Source of the DNA: Lithobates sylvaticus
Taxonomy: Eukaryota > Chordata > Amphibia > Anura > Ranidae
Assembly: GCA_028564925.1 (NCBI GenBank)
Contig: CM053027.1
Coordinates: 240,784,715-240,848,714 of the forward strand
Direction: 5' to 3'
DNA: 64,000 nt
Shown: piece by piece, positions 1-11,351 of the stretch
How the letters are laid out: each line of letters begins with the position of its first letter
Position numbering within the stretch: position 1 is the first letter of the stretch
The notes under the pieces: model-generated
Seen by the model: only the letters and a program-made list of their open reading frames with translations
Told to the model about the DNA's origin: nothing
Databases searched by the model: none
Program-made: the position numbers and the translations under genes

Positions 1-101
1 CTGCAGTCTCACCTCACCTGTGCAGAGGATCATCATGGGGAAGAGGAAAGCCGCCGGATCACGATCGCCTGCTGTTGCATTGTAATTGCCTCCATACCTA
101 A

Positions 102-524
102 GCTGCCAGGGAGTGGGGGGCGAGTACCACCTGCATGCAGGGTTAAACAGGAGCCGTTCTACCATCGATCGGTCCGGGGGGAGAGAGTACAGATTGCAGC
201 GCGATAGCCTGCTGTTAGTTTACATTAGAAATTCCTCTGCTCATGATTACCCACAGCCCCGCCCCCTCCTGACCCCGTGCCTGTTATAGACACTGTGATA
301 GACAGAACGTGTCCCAGAATTGTACTGGCGTTCTGTCTATAACACGCGTGGGGTCAGTAGGGGGCGGGGTTGTGGGTAATCATGAGCGGAGGAATTTCTA
401 ATGTAAACTAACAGGAGGCTATAGCGCTGTGATCTGTGCTCTCTCCCCCCGGACCGATCGATGGTAGAAAGGCTCCTGTTTAACCCTGCATGCCGGCGGT
501 ACTCGCCCCCCACTCCCTGGCAGC
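102..524. repeat. Foldback element with two ~191-bp inverted arms
   Basis: Positions 102-292 and 334-524 are reverse complements of each other with roughly 90% identity by eye, around a 41-bp centre. Both arms hold a GC-rich block (about 250-280 and 350-375). No open frame of interest lies inside. The structure fits a long-armed nonautonomous DNA element; the family is not recognised. Confidence 0.85.
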
Positions 525-588
525 CCAGCTCCTCGCCAGAAACGATTTTCCACTCGCAAAATGCGAGTAGGCGAGTGGAAAATTTGAG

Positions 589-590
<2 letters not shown>

Positions 591-632
<42 letters not shown>

Positions 633-664
633 ATGTGTGTGTGTATATGTATGTATGTATGTAT
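591..664. repeat. GT/GTAT microsatellite
   Basis: Uninterrupted GT dinucleotides pass into TATG/GTAT units. The short frames predicted across it in both directions are repeat translations. Confidence 0.95.
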
Positions 665-712
665 AAAAGATAAATAAAGCGTATACAATTTGTGATTCAA
701 GTCATATTGTAA

Positions 713-943
713 TTGAATGTTGGTAAAGATTACCTTTCCTTTTCAATCTGCAGCCGCTGCAATTTTCTGTAACATGCAATATGGCTACCTGGAGGTGTTC
801 TGTACACAGATGGTGTACACCCCCCAGAAATGTCATTTCCTGTTTGTGATTGACTCACTGATTTTTTCCAGAATTCTGCACTTCGATACACATCAGATTT
901 TTGGCAACAAAAATGTTCTACACATCTTACAAATGCACACTTT
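713..943. repeat. Interspersed repeat copy, family unknown
   Basis: This stretch resembles 30,935-31,130: both carry AATATGGCTACCTGGA, a GTGTAC-rich inverted motif and a downstream CAGAATTCTGCACT / CAGAAGTCTGCACT segment. Two diverged copies of one dispersed repeat are the simplest reading. No coding potential is seen. Confidence 0.55.
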
Positions 944-2082
944 TTAACGACTTGAGCTCTGGAATGTTTACCCCCCTGTTTCATGACCAGACCGTTTTTT
1001 GCAATACAGCACTGTTACTTTAACTGAATATTGTACAACACTGTGCCTAAGGCCCCTTTCACACTTATACGACTTGTCCCACGATTTGGGACTGCAAAGT
1101 AGCATGACAAGTCGTTCCCCATGATTTTTAATGACAGCCGTTCATATTAATACGACTTCAAGTCCTTCCGACTTCAAAGTAGTCCCTGCACTACTTTGGT
1201 CCGATTTTGGTGCCACTTGCACAGGCACTCCTTGAAATCGCGGTAAAATCGCGCGACTTTAAAGTCTCACAAGTGTGAAAGGGGCCTAAATAAAATGTAT
1301 GTCCTTCTTCTTTTTTTTTTTTTTCTCCCCACAAATGGAGATTTATTTTGGTGGTATGATCACCTCTGTGGGTTTTTTATTTTTTGCGTTCTAAACAGCA
1401 AAAGACTGATTAATTTAGAAACATCTATTTTTTTACTTGTTGCTATAAAACATATGCAATAAAAAGTTTAGCCCAATATGTATTCTGCTACATATTATTT
1501 GTAAAAAAAAAAATCGCAATAAGTGTCTATTCATTGGTTTGCGCAAAAGTTATTGCATCTACAAACTATGGGATATATTTGGATTTTTTTTTTTTTTTTT
1601 TACTAGTAATGGCAGCAATCAGCAAATTATAGTGAGACTGCGACATTGCGGCGGACAAATCTGACACTTGACACTTTTTTGGGAACCAGTGGCACTAAAG
1701 TACAATACAGTAAGCAGTGCTAAAAATATGCACAGTTACTGTACTAATGATGCAGGCTGGGAAGGGGTTAGCAGTAGCGATCAAAGGGTTAAATGTGTGC
1801 CTAAAATTCTTACTAACCTGGGGGGGGGGGGGGGGTGTGCTTTTACTGTGGGAAGACAGAGATCAGTGTTCCTGCTTTGCAGAAACACAGGATCACTACC
1901 TCCCCTACTGACAGAACAGCAGTCTGCCTTGTTTACATAGGCAGACTGCAGTTCTGCATCTGTCCCGAACGATCGGTGGGTTTCCGGCGGACCTGCTGAT
2001 TGTCTCTCCGGCTGTGTCCAATTACAGCGGAAGGGTGTGCGCCCCAGATGTGCATGATCACAACCTGCACAGGAGTTCCGCT
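944..2082 (+). mobile_element. Degraded TTAACCACTT-type nonautonomous repeat
   Basis: It begins at TTAACGACTTGAG and carries landmarks shared with other copies here: a TTTAACTGA block, an ATTGGTTTGCGCAAAAGTTAT block (near 1,535), a GACTGCGACATTGCGGCGGA block (near 1,637) and a GGAAGGGGTTA block (near 1,758). The right end is not recognisable. TTAA flanks on other copies suggest piggyBac-type mobilisation; no transposase is encoded. Confidence 0.6.
1051..1286. mobile_element. MITE, PIF/Harbinger-like, TAA target duplication
   Basis: Terminal inverted repeats GGCCCCTTTCACAC open and close the element, with TAA on both sides (1,048-1,050 and 1,287-1,289). A three-base TWA target duplication is typical of PIF/Harbinger. 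It sits inside the degraded TTAA-type repeat, so it inserted later. Confidence 0.8.
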
Positions 2083-2110
2083 GTGTGTGTGTGTGTGTGT
2101 GTGTGTGTAA
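2083..2110. repeat. GT microsatellite
   Basis: A short perfect GT run. Confidence 0.9.
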
Positions 2111-2265
2111 CACAAACACAATATAATCTCCAATTTTTGGTAATGTGTAAAAGATGAGATATACACTAAACAGATAAAAAAAAAAAAAGATAAACTACAC
2201 TATTGTCCATAGGTGATGCTTTAAAAGTCTTTACAGGTAATCCATTTTTGAGGTAAAATTAGTTA

Positions 2266-2468
2266 ACCAGTTGCCGACTGCGCCACAGCCGAATGATGGC
2301 TATAGCCCTGTCGGCTAGTTCTGGGAGGGCGTACAGTGATGTCCTCCTGTGAACTAGCTTCTCGCGCACCCCCTGGGGCACACATCTGGCAGTGTCTGTA
2401 CCAGCCAGGTCCTCAGGACCCAGCCCATCACGGATTGGGGTAAAGGGCCAATCCCAGTAGCCCCTTTT
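2266..2468 (+). mobile_element. 5' fragment of a TTAACCACTT-type repeat
   Basis: Starts GTTAACCAGTTGCCGACTG and contains the CGAATGATGGCTATAGC block shared with 17,340-17,380 and, in altered form, with 6,760-6,785. It is cut off where the Tc1 relic begins at about 2,469. Confidence 0.6.
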
Positions 2469-2868
2469 TTCTCTGTCTCTGTGTCAGCAGTGGGGTCCTC
2501 CTGGGTCTCCTACTATAGCATTTCATTTCATTTAAATGTCGACGGATAGTTCGCGCGGACACTGATACTCCCTGAGCCTGCAGGACAGCTTGAATTTCTT
2601 TGGAACTTGTTTGGGGCTGCTTATCCACCATCCGGACTAACCTGCGTTGCAACATTTCATCAATTTTTCTCTTCAGGCCACGCCCAGAGAGATTAGCTAC
2701 AGTGCTATGGGTTGCAAACTTCTTGATAATGTTGTGCACTGTGGACACAGGCAAATCTAGATCTCTGGAGATTGTTGATATTTTTCCACCATTTTGGTTC
2801 TCAAGTCCTCGGACAGTTCTCTTTTCCTCTTTCTGTTGTCCATGCTTGGTGTGGCACACACCATGCAA
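2469..2868 (-). pseudogene. Tc1 transposase, N-terminal remnant
   Basis: The minus-strand frame carries the paired helix-turn-helix DNA-binding region of Tc1 transposases: ISRDLDLPVSTVHNIIKKF, a GRGLKRKIDEMLQRRLVRM linker, and the second helix set with SSKEIQAVLQAQGVSVSARTI. These domains normally bind the terminal repeats. The first residues are read in another frame than usual and a short segment before ISRDLD is lost. The DDE catalytic domain is absent. About 130 residues remain of the usual ~340, so it cannot act as a transposase. Confidence 0.8.
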
Positions 2869-2874
2869 AGACTA

Positions 2875-3199
2875 AGGGCTCTTTCATACGGTTGTGTCCG
2901 TGTACGGAGCCCACTCTGCACAGCGGGGGATCCCCCGGCTGTGCAGGAAGATGACAGGTCTGTCTCTGCACTCTGTGCAGGGACGGACCTGTCAGAGCGC
3001 CGCTCTCCCCTATGGGGGATCGGCTGGGAAAAATAGCTTTTTCCTCCGTCACACTTTTTTGGATCGGAGCGGGTCGGATGTAAGCAGACATGTCACCGCT
3101 GACATCCGTCCCTCCATAGAGGTCTATGGAGGGTCCGTTCAGGTCCGCCAAAAAAACTGACAGGCGGACCTAAACGGACCGCCCGTGTGAAAGAGCCCT
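2875..3199. mobile_element. MITE inside the Tc1 relic
   Basis: Inverted ends AGGGCTCTTTCA(T/C)ACGG are flanked by TA (2,873-2,874 and 3,200-3,201). Removing it restores a continuous Tc1 leader. A piece of the same family occurs at about 17,215-17,285. Confidence 0.8.
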
Positions 3200-3568
3200 T
3201 AGTGAACTTCTCTCCTTTTTTATCTGCTTTCAGGTGTGATTTTTTATTTTATTTTTTATATTGCCCACACCTGTTACTTGCCCCAGGTGAGTTTAAAGGA
3301 GCATCACATGCTTGAAACAATCTTATTTATCCACAATTTTGAAAGGGTGCCAAGAATTTTGACCACCCCGTTTTTGGAATTTTGTGTGACATTACGTCAA
3401 ATTTGCTTTTTTTTTTTTTTCCCTCCTTTTTTTTTGTTTTGTTCCAATACACACACAGGGAATAAACATGTGTATAGAAAAACATGTTTTACTGCAATAC
3501 TTCTCTGTGAGAAATACTTGATTTTCTGGAAAAATTTCTGGGGTGCCAACAATTTCGGCCATGGACTG

Positions 3569-4012
3569 TATATGTCTATATAAATGCATGACAGAATCTC
3601 AGTCAAGGTACTTACTTAAAATCAAAGGAAGGGGGCGGGGCGCCTGTATGTTGAAATGCCAAAAGGTCCAAAAGAAAATTGAAAAGAATATTCTTTTCTG
3701 AAATCAAAACCTACAACTAATTGAATAAATAAAAAATAAAATATATAAAAAAGTATTAATAATTAAAAAGAAATTAATAAAGAAAGAGAAAAAAAAAAGG
3801 ATAATGAACTCAAAACATATGTGTAAAATAGGTAGAAAAAGAGAATCGACCAAGTATATATCTGTATATGAATCAAATATATAAAAATATATATAAAGGC
3901 CAAGTGTAGTGGAATGTGAATAATAAAATGTGCAGAGCATATATATATGCACCTGAAAGACCGCAACATACGGGGTATATACAATGTAATACTGACATAT
4001 AATCACACACAT
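3569..4012. other. AT-rich stretch, nothing recognised
   Basis: Low-complexity A/T-rich sequence with short AATA and ATAT runs. No gene, RNA or element end was recognised. Confidence 0.5.
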
Positions 4013-4062
4013 AGGTTGGAGTTGTGTCTTTTTTCAACCCCACCTACTATGTAACTATGTAG
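4013..4062 (+). mobile_element. LINE 3' tail (CR1/L2 group)
   Basis: GTTGTGTCTTTTTTCAACC followed by TATGTAACTATGTA matches the 3' end of the LINE at 15,770-16,466. The tail of TATGTAAC-like units is what such LINEs leave on heavily 5'-truncated copies. Confidence 0.6.
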
Positions 4063-4212
4063 ATGGTTGACTGTTGGTCTCCATTCCAATACCCCTGGGG
4101 GATGTTTAGGTTGATAGACCAGACAAGGTTTATGCAATATAAAACGTTTATTCAAAATTATATATAAAACATTGTGAAGAAAAGCTATAGTTTTTTTTGC
4201 AGGTAAATTAAG

Positions 4213-4415
4213 TATTTACCTGCAATAGGAGATATGTCAAAGATGCCTGCACAGGCCTAATAGAATCAGCTGTGAGGGCTGCCTTTTGGCGCCTACTCAC
4301 AGCTGTTTACACTTGCACGATCCACTATATTTTGTGTGAACCACCAGCACTCAGTATGCTGCTGGTTCCTGGTCTGTGCAGGCATCTTTGACATATCTCC
4401 TATTGCAGGTAAATA
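4213..4415. mobile_element. Short MITE nested in the 4,086-5,821 element
   Basis: 42-bp inverted ends lie at 4,213-4,254 and 4,374-4,415, beginning TATTTACCTGCAATAGGAGA. The ~120-bp centre is non-coding. Confidence 0.75.
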
Positions 4416-4737
4416 TAGGGTTGCCACCTTTTGGTCAAGCTAAACCCGAACACTTTAGCGGTGCACAGCAATTTTTTTTGTAGTACACGCTATAGGATTG
4501 TAGGAGACTTGGGACACCTTTGAGTTACCCTAGGAGAGTAGTAAGGAGGCGTGCATAGCGTGCTGCAGTGAACAGTGGCTGTGGCCAAATTGCGTTAACA
4601 GTGGAGAGGGGGGTGGACATAAAGGGGCATGGTAAATAAAACAAAAGCATTTGTATGACCGTAAAATATGATTAGATTAATAAAAGAAATGTCACAGTTA
4701 AAATATGAACCTAGCCTACCTTAAAAGTGGACACTGT

Positions 4738-5735
4738 CAGTTGGTGTCAGTGGGGCAGAGGACGGTGTCAGTGGGGCAGAGGACGGTGTCAGTGGGGCAG
4801 AGGACGGTGTCAGTGGGGCAGAGGACGGTGTCAGTGGGGCAGAGGACGGTGTCAGTGGGGCAGAGGACGGTGTCAGTGGGGCAGTGGTGTGTGTCAGTGG
4901 GGCAGTGGTGCTGTGTCAGTGGGGCAGTGGTGCTGTGTCAGTGGGGCAGTGGTGCTGTGTCAGTGGGTCAGTGGTGCTGTGTCAGTGGGTCTGTGGTGCT
5001 GTGTCAGTGGGTCAGTGGTGCTGTGTCAGTGGGTCAGTGGTGCTGTGTCAGTGGGTCAGTGGTGCTGTGTCAGTGGGTCAGTGGTGCTGTGTCAGTGGGT
5101 CAGTGGTGCTGTGTCAGTGGGTCAGTGTGCTGTGTCAGTGGGTCAGTGGTGCTGTGTCAGTGTGTCAGTGGTGCTGTGTCAGTGGTGCTGTGTCAGTGGG
5201 GCAGTGGTGCTGTGTCAGTGGTGCTGTGTCAGTGGGGCAGTGGTGCTGTGTCAGTGGTGCTGTGTCAGTGGTGCTGTGTCAGTGGTGCTGTGTCAGTGGT
5301 GCTGTGTCAGTGGGGCAGTGGTGCTGTGTCAGTGGTGCTGTGTCAGTGGGGCAGTGGTGCTGTGTCAGTGGGGCAGTGGTGCTGTGTCAGTGGGGCAGTG
5401 GTGCTGTGTCAGTGTGTCAGTGGTGCTGTGTCAGTGGTGCTGTGTCAGTGGTGCTGTGTCAGTGGTGCTGTGTCAGTGGGGCAGTGGTGCTGTGTCAGTG
5501 GTGCTGTGTCAGTGGTGCTGTGTCAGTGGTGCTGTGTCAGTGGTGCTGTGTCAGTGGTGCTGTGTCAGTGGGGCAGTGGTGCTGTGTCAGTGGTGCTGTG
5601 GCAGTGGGGCAGTGGTGCTGTATCAGTGGGGCAGAGTGCTGTGTCAGTGGGCAGAGTGGCACATTGCTGTGTCAGGGGGGAAGAGTGGCACAGTGCTGTG
5701 CCAGTGGGCAGAGTGCGGTGCCAGTGGGCAGAGTT
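4738..5735 (+). repeat. Minisatellite with TCAGTGGGGCAG core
   Basis: The first ~150 bp is a clean 21-bp array, and the rest mixes shorter derived units of about 14-22 bp containing GTGCTGTGTCAGTG. Lack of stops in three + frames (up to 410 codons) is a by-product of the unit sequence. It shares its 21-bp unit, inverted, with 51,706-52,345. Confidence 0.95.
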
Positions 5736-5821
5736 TTTTTTATATATAATTTTGAATAAACGTTTTATATTGCATAAACCTTGTCTGGTCTATCAACTTA
5801 AACATCCCCCAGGGGTATTGG

Positions 5822-6254
5822 CCGTGCCTTGCACACTAGGCCTTCTTTTCTCTCTAATTTTTCAATTGGGATGTGATGGATCGGCTCTCTATACACACCG
5901 CCATCTCATGCCTGCCATATTTTTCTATTCACACTAGTGCGTTTTTTCTGCTCGTTTCCCTATGCCTTACCACGCTCAACATGCAGAATCCCTTGCTTTC
6001 TAATTGTCCCTGTTCACATTTGTACATGGTCAACCTTAGCTCTATGGCTTTGTGTGTTTTTTTTTGTTTTTTGTTTTTCTGGCATAGTCAGGTCTTTTTG
6101 ATTGTAAGACTTAAATGGGAGCACCTGTAAACACACATTTTGCATATGTTTTTATGCCTGAAGAACTATTTTTTCTTCCGACAGAACTGCTGCCATTCAA
6201 TATCACGCAATACCTGCACTGTAATCTCTATTCACCCCTCCAAAAAAAACATTC
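5822..6254. other. Intergenic or intronic stretch, nothing recognised
   Basis: T-rich sequence without recognisable element ends or credible coding frames. Confidence 0.5.
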
Positions 6255-6258
6255 TTAA

Positions 6259-7436
6259 CCACTTGAAGTCAAATAACGTACTAGGTACGTCATTTGGCGG
6301 CAAGTGGTTGTCCAGCTGCAGGCATCACCCCTGTACTGTTTTTCAGAGCTGGCAGTCGGCTCTCATGTAATGGCAATCAGAGCGGCTAACTAGCAGCTTG
6401 ATTGCTATTACAAGAAGCAGGATGGGACATCCCCACCACCACTCCGGATAGTCGGACATCCAAACAAAGCTAAGATCGGCTTTGATTGAGTCTCTGCTAT
6501 GGTAACACGGAAGCAATGACATCGCTAACGGTTTACCCAGATGTCAACTGCGCCATTTTTAGAAAGTCAAAAGTATTCAAAAATGATTATCTTGGTGTTT
6601 TAAATCCTTTCAAGGGCAGAGGGGGGATTTTGGGTCTTATAGACCGCAGATCCCTCCCTAAAGAGTACGTGTCATATGCCTATTGCTGTCACAAGTGAGG
6701 TTTACATTCCTTGTGACGGCAATAAAAGTGATACTTTTTTTTTTATTTAACCACTTGGCGTCCACGCTATAGCCAAATGATGGCCACAGGGTGGACCTGA
6801 ATCTCCGGGTGGCCATCATGTGACGTCCTCCCCTTTGCACGCGCCCCCTGTCCCCCTGTGATCACCGAGTCACTCCCGGCCCCCTTGCCACGTGATCAGC
6901 TGTCAGCCAATGACAACTGATCACGTGATGTAAACAAAAGCTTGGTAATCCTTTTTTTTTTTTTCCTCACGCTGACAGTGTGGAGAAAAAAAAGCCGATC
7001 ACCGGCTTATTTGCAAGGGACATTGGTCCCGAAGAGGAAGGAAGCACATCTGCCTCATCTGTGCCCACAATTACTGCCTGCCAGTGCCCACCAGTGCCAC
7101 CTATCAATGCCCACCACTGGTGCCAATCAGTGTAACCTACCAGTGCCCATCACTGCTACCCATCGGTGCCACCTATTAGTGCCACCCATCTGTGTCACCT
7201 CTCGGTGCCCATCAATGCAGTCCATCGGTTCCCATCAGTGCAGCCTCATCAGCGTACATCAATGAATTAGAAAAACTACCTGTTTGCAAAATGTTAGAAC
7301 GAAATAAATAAAAAAATAAAAATAAATGAAAAAATCGCAGAGGTGATCAAATGCCACCAAAAGAAAGCTCTATTTGTGGGGAAAGCTGAAAATTGGTCTG
7401 GGCAGGAGGGGGGTTTAAGTGCACAGTAACAAGTGG
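6259..7436 (+). mobile_element. TTAA-flanked TTAACCACTT-type element, composite
   Basis: CCACTTG at the left and CAAGTGG at the right lie just inside TTAA at 6,255-6,258 and 7,437-7,440. A second start of the same family (TTAACCACTTGGCGTCC, 6,747) lies inside, so this is a nested or fused pair. It contains a CAGTGCC-rich minisatellite. Exact TTAA duplication is the piggyBac hallmark; nothing is encoded. Confidence 0.7.
7078..7262 (+). repeat. CAGTGCC-type minisatellite
   Basis: Irregular units alternate CAGTGCCCA, CAGTGCCACC and CATCGGTGCC inside the TTAA element. A remnant at 23,165-23,200 suggests it is part of the family consensus. Confidence 0.7.
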
Positions 7437-7480
7437 TTAAAGCAACAGCCTAAATAAAAATGTAAGAAAAATAAATTTAA

Positions 7481-9230
7481 CCACTTCAGCCACAGAAGAT
7501 TTGGCTGCTCAATGACCGGGCCAGTTTTTGCGATACGGCACTACGTCGCTTTAACTGACAATTGCGCGGTCGTGCGATGCTGTACCCAAACAAAATAATT
7601 GACGTCCTTTTTTTTTTTCCCCCACAAATAGCTTTCTTTTGGTGGTATTTGATCACCTTTGCGATAGTAATGGGGGAGATCTGCGTTTTTTATTTTATTT
7701 ATTTTTTAAATTGGGACTGCGATATATTGCGGCGGACAAATTGAACACTTTTGACACATTTTTGGACCATTGACAATTATACAATGATCTTTGCTATAAA
7801 AATGCACTGATTACTGTATAAATGTCACTGGCAGGGAAGGGGTTAACACTAGGGGGCGATCAAGGGGTTAACTGTGTTCCCTCACTGTGTTCTAACTGTA
7901 GGGGGGATGGGACTGTCTAGGAGGCGAGAGAGAGATTGGTTTTTATACATGTATGAACACACGATCTGTCTCCTCTCCCACGAGAGAACTGGGATGTGCT
8001 CTGTCACGAGCGCCCGGTGGTCATCGCGCCTGCTGGGCACTTGCATTGGCTCCGGGCACACGATGTGGGTGCGCGCACGCGCCCCTAGTGGCCAAAGGAC
8101 GAAGCGACATAAGATAGCGTTGTTTCACCCAGTCGTGCCATTCTGCTGCAGTAAAACTTTGCCAATTTTGCCAATTTTATTGTTTCGATTAATGGGAAAA
8201 TAACCTTTTTAAAGCGTGGTTTATAATTTTAGTTAATATGTAAACTATATTAAAAAATAAAAAAAGCAATGTATTCTTAAATGTCTACATGCAGTGGTAA
8301 ATATAAATAACCAACTATATGGTTAGGGATCAAAATCTCTAATCCACTCTGAGAATAACAGACAGAAGAGATATACTGTATATGCCATCAGACGGTGACT
8401 CTGGTAAATATCAGACTCGGATCAATTTTATTTTTTTTTTTTTTTTTATTTTTTTAAAGACAGAACTGTAACAAATGATATGCTGGCCATATAAACACAA
8501 TGTCTTTCTTAAAAAAAACAAATGCCATTTTAAGAATGTTTTCTAATCATTAGTGGGGTTTGCTTTTGACACTTTTTGCTGTGCTTTTTGAATTTTTGCA
8601 CACACGATTTTGCTGCAATTTGAGTTGTGCGTTTTTTTTTTTTTTTGGGCAATTTTGTTGTTGGGCAGATTAAAAATGTAAATTGCTGCAAAAACGCACT
8701 ACGTGCTTTTCTGCAGCTTCTCTATTGAAGTCTATTGAACCAAAAAAAAGCACCGTTTTGCGTTGAAAAAAGTAATTGACCCAGTCCAAATATGCAGCGG
8801 CTGAAAAAAAGCATATCGGGACTGCGACGACATGACGGACACATCGGACACATCGGACACTTTTTTTGAAACCATTGACAATTTTACAGCAATCAGTGCT
8901 ATAAAAATGCACTGATTACTGTGTAAATGTTACTGACAGGGAAGGGGTTAAAACTAGGGGGGCAATCAAGGGGTTAACTGTTCCCTGACTGTGTGTTCTA
9001 ACTCGGGGGGGGGGGGGGGGACTGACTATAGGAGATGACAGATCATGGTTCTTAGCTATTAGGAACTCACGATCTCCTCACAGAACAGGGATGTGTGTGG
9101 CACATCCCTGTTCTGCCTCTCGTGCCCCGCCCCTGCCATCTCGCTTAAAGGAGCCAGCGTACAACTATGGCGGTTCACAGGATTGTGCTGACCTGCCGCA
9201 GTATAATGATGGCAGCTGGTCGTCAAGTGT
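7481..9230 (+). mobile_element. TTAA-flanked TTAACCACTT-type element with foreign middle
   Basis: Flanked by TTAA at 7,477-7,480 and 9,231-9,234. The left part (to about 8,170) and right part (about 8,815 on) both match the family, including the GGGAAGGGGTTA block, which occurs twice (7,838 and 8,940). The stretch of about 8,220-8,810 between them is another unassigned repeat with poly-T runs. Confidence 0.65.
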
Positions 9231-9234
9231 TTAA

Positions 9235-10098
9235 AGTCATTTTTTTAAACCGCAAACATGTTATACTTGCCTGTAATGGTTTTGCACAGAGCAGCCCTGA
9301 TTATCCTCTTCTGGGGTCCCCCACGGACGCTTCTGGCTCCTCCTGCCTTCAGAGTGCCCCAAAAAAAGGGAGTCCTGACTTGAGAACCACTAATTTCCTG
9401 CCCAAGACTACATGTTCCATGAGGCTTTGCTCCTCACACATTCACAAGTTCTCAGGCACTTCCTGATATGTATGGATGGTGTACTGAGCCGTATGTGTGC
9501 TGCACTGTGTATTTCCTGATATGTAAACAAATAATGCATTTTGTATGCAGGCCAACTAATCGGCTGGCCGCTTAATCGGTTCACAACTATTTTCATAAAC
9601 GATTAGTTGATTTGGGCCCTAATCAACACTATAAGTAGTATATAGCACACAAAAAAAAATCGACCACATCAATAAGAATATAGTGCATAGAAGTTCAGTC
9701 ATAAACACATACAGTATATTATGTGTGAATGTCCTCATGTCCTCATGCACCAACACTTGGTATATAAATAAACTGTATATGGACATCTCAAACAGGTCTT
9801 CAGTAAATGTATCCATCACATGCAAGGTATTTCCACTTCCTCATTCCTTCATTCCCACCTCCGTGCACCACATTAACAAATACAGGGCGATCACCAGATT
9901 TGAATTACCTATTTAGGTCTTATAATGTCCCTCTGATAACTCTTCCCTCTCCAGTAAATCTCCTCCACTGTCTAGGCCTTCCCTTAGCATTAGGAATATA
10001 AAGAGACAATTTGCATTGTGCCTCATTAAAAAAAAAAAAAACCTGGTTAATCTAACTCACACATTTTGAGCAGCAAAGAACAAACTCTAGTACAGTTA
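9235..10098. other. Upstream non-coding stretch, nothing recognised
   Basis: No exon with splice signals, signal-peptide-like start or element end was recognised. Any upstream exon of the sushi-domain gene remains unseen. Confidence 0.45.
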
Positions 10099-10500
10099 GA
10101 CCCCTTTCACACTGGGGCCGCATCAGCGCTAAAGCGCAGCTCGTTTTAGCGGCGCTTGAACGCTGCTTAAGCTGCACTTTTTGGGCCACTAGCTGGGTGC
10201 TTTTAACCCCAAAGAAGGGGTTAAAAGCGCATGTGTTTCGGCGCTTCCGAACTGCTTTTTAGGTGCTTTAGAAGCGCTGCCCATTAATTTCACTGGTCAC
10301 AGCGTTTTGTGAGTGCTAAATACAGCACTCCCAAACCGCCCTAAAGATGCTGCTTGCAGAACTTTTCCTAATGTCCCACGTGTGCATCGCCCCAGTGTAA
10401 AAAGTCACACTGAAATGAACAGGAGGCGGTTTTCATGCACTTTACAGGTGCCACTTCTAGCGCTAAAACTTCTGGAAACCACCTCAGTTTGAAAGGGGTC
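10099..10500. mobile_element. MITE with GACCCCTTTCACACTGG ends
   Basis: Inverted ends GACCCCTTTCA(C/A)ACTG close a ~400-bp element of the abundant CCCTTTCACAC class. Flanks are TTA and TAA, close to a three-base TWA duplication. It lies 309 bp before the first sushi exon. Confidence 0.75.
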
Positions 10501-10809
10501 TAAGAGATTAGCAATTCCGGGTTCCCCACCGCTAATCTGAGGTCACGTCCACTGTCAATGCCTCCCATTGCCCAGCCCAGTGAACAAAAACTCCTGAAGC
10601 TTAATACACATGCTAAAACTCACAATAATAATACACATGCTAAAACTCAAAATACACATTATAAAACACCTGTTTAACTCCTGGGGAAAAAAAACACTTC
10701 AAAATCACCAGGAATACGCTCTGATTACACTCTGCTCAGGTTTGAACGCAGGCTAATATTTGAACAAGTTGCGAGTGTCTCCTGTTTCATCTGTTTGTCT
10801 TCTGTTTAG

Positions 10810-11001
10810 GAGAATGTGGTCTCCCGGAACGAATCTCATATGCAGAGCCTAAACCAGGTACTCTTGATCCGAAGACCTTTCCTCCCAATGCAACAGTGCC
10901 CTATAATTGTAGGCCAGGCTATACACGGGTTCCTGGCAGGAAGACTTCAATAACCTGCTTAGAGGACGGTACATGGTCTACTCCTGAAGTATTTTGCCAA
11001 C
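10810..11001 (+). CDS. Exon 1 seen: CCP1 domain
   Basis: Acceptor TCTGTTTAG precedes the exon and donor GTAAGT follows it. Phase 1 at both ends gives 64 codons. The product shows the four sushi cysteines: CGLPERISYA, VPYNCRPGYTRVPG, SITCLEDGTW and the closing FCQ, plus the conserved Trp and Gly-Tyr. The linker and PGYxRxPG motif resemble the first C4BPA domain and the first two of CD55. All structural residues of the fold are intact. A preceding signal exon is expected but not found. Confidence 0.9.
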
Positions 11002-11254
11002 GTAAGTATTATCTTTTTTCTTTTCATCTACTTTGCTGCTTTTGTAAAAGTAATGACATGGAAGACTAAAATCGTACTCGTGTAATTTGCAGTATTTTCA
11101 ATGAACAGCTTGGCAATATTCATATTATTAATAATAATAATAATATTATTAATTTTTATTATTATTCAAGAGTTATATAGCGCTAACAGTTTGATATATT
11201 TTATTTTTTTTTTTGTTATACAGTATTTTTATAATTTATATATTTTACTGGCAG

Positions 11255-11351
11255 TTAGATCATGTGGAAATCCTGGGGAATTGTTAAATGGTGATTTCGA
11301 GGCTACAGATTTTTTATTTGGATCTACAGTGACATATACATGTAATGAAGG
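11255..11351 (+). CDS. Exon 2a: first half of CCP2
   Basis: Acceptor TTTTACTGGCAG and donor GTAAGT bound 97 bp, entering in phase 1 and leaving in phase 2. It encodes SCGNPGELLNGDF, then LFGSTVTYTCNEG, giving cysteines 1 and 2 of the domain. CD55 CCP3 and C4BPA CCP2 start with the same PGE(I/L)xNG motif. The break just after the conserved Gly is the known position of split sushi domains in RCA genes. The other half is 18.9 kb away. Confidence 0.9.

Larger units (their letters stand above)
2469..3568 (-). mobile_element. Tc1 transposon, truncated at its 3' half
   Basis: Read on the minus strand, it starts with CAGTCCATGGCCGAAATTG beside a TA (3,569-3,570), as Tc1/mariner elements do. A non-coding leader and the N-terminal half of a Tc1 transposase follow. 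The catalytic half and the second terminal repeat are missing, because similarity stops near 2,469. A MITE interrupts it at 2,875-3,199. Dead copy. Confidence 0.8.
4086..5821. mobile_element. Nonautonomous element with 84-bp inverted ends and a minisatellite core
   Basis: Positions 4,086-4,169 and 5,737-5,821 are near-perfect reverse complements, both including ACCCCTGGGGGATGTTTA and AAACGTTTATTCAAAATTATA. Between them lie a nested MITE (4,213-4,415), unassigned sequence and a ~1-kb minisatellite. The long open frames across the core are repeat translations. No transposase is present and the superfamily is not assigned. Confidence 0.75.

Noticed and set aside
4705-5937. Long + frames (410, 340 and 291 codons) rich in VSVGQ and SGAVS
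   Set aside because: They are translations of the minisatellite in three frames at once; no domain, no start context, no conserved ends.
1-10809. Signal-peptide exon of the sushi-domain gene
   Set aside because: No ATG-led hydrophobic frame with a phase-1 donor could be distinguished from repeat noise.
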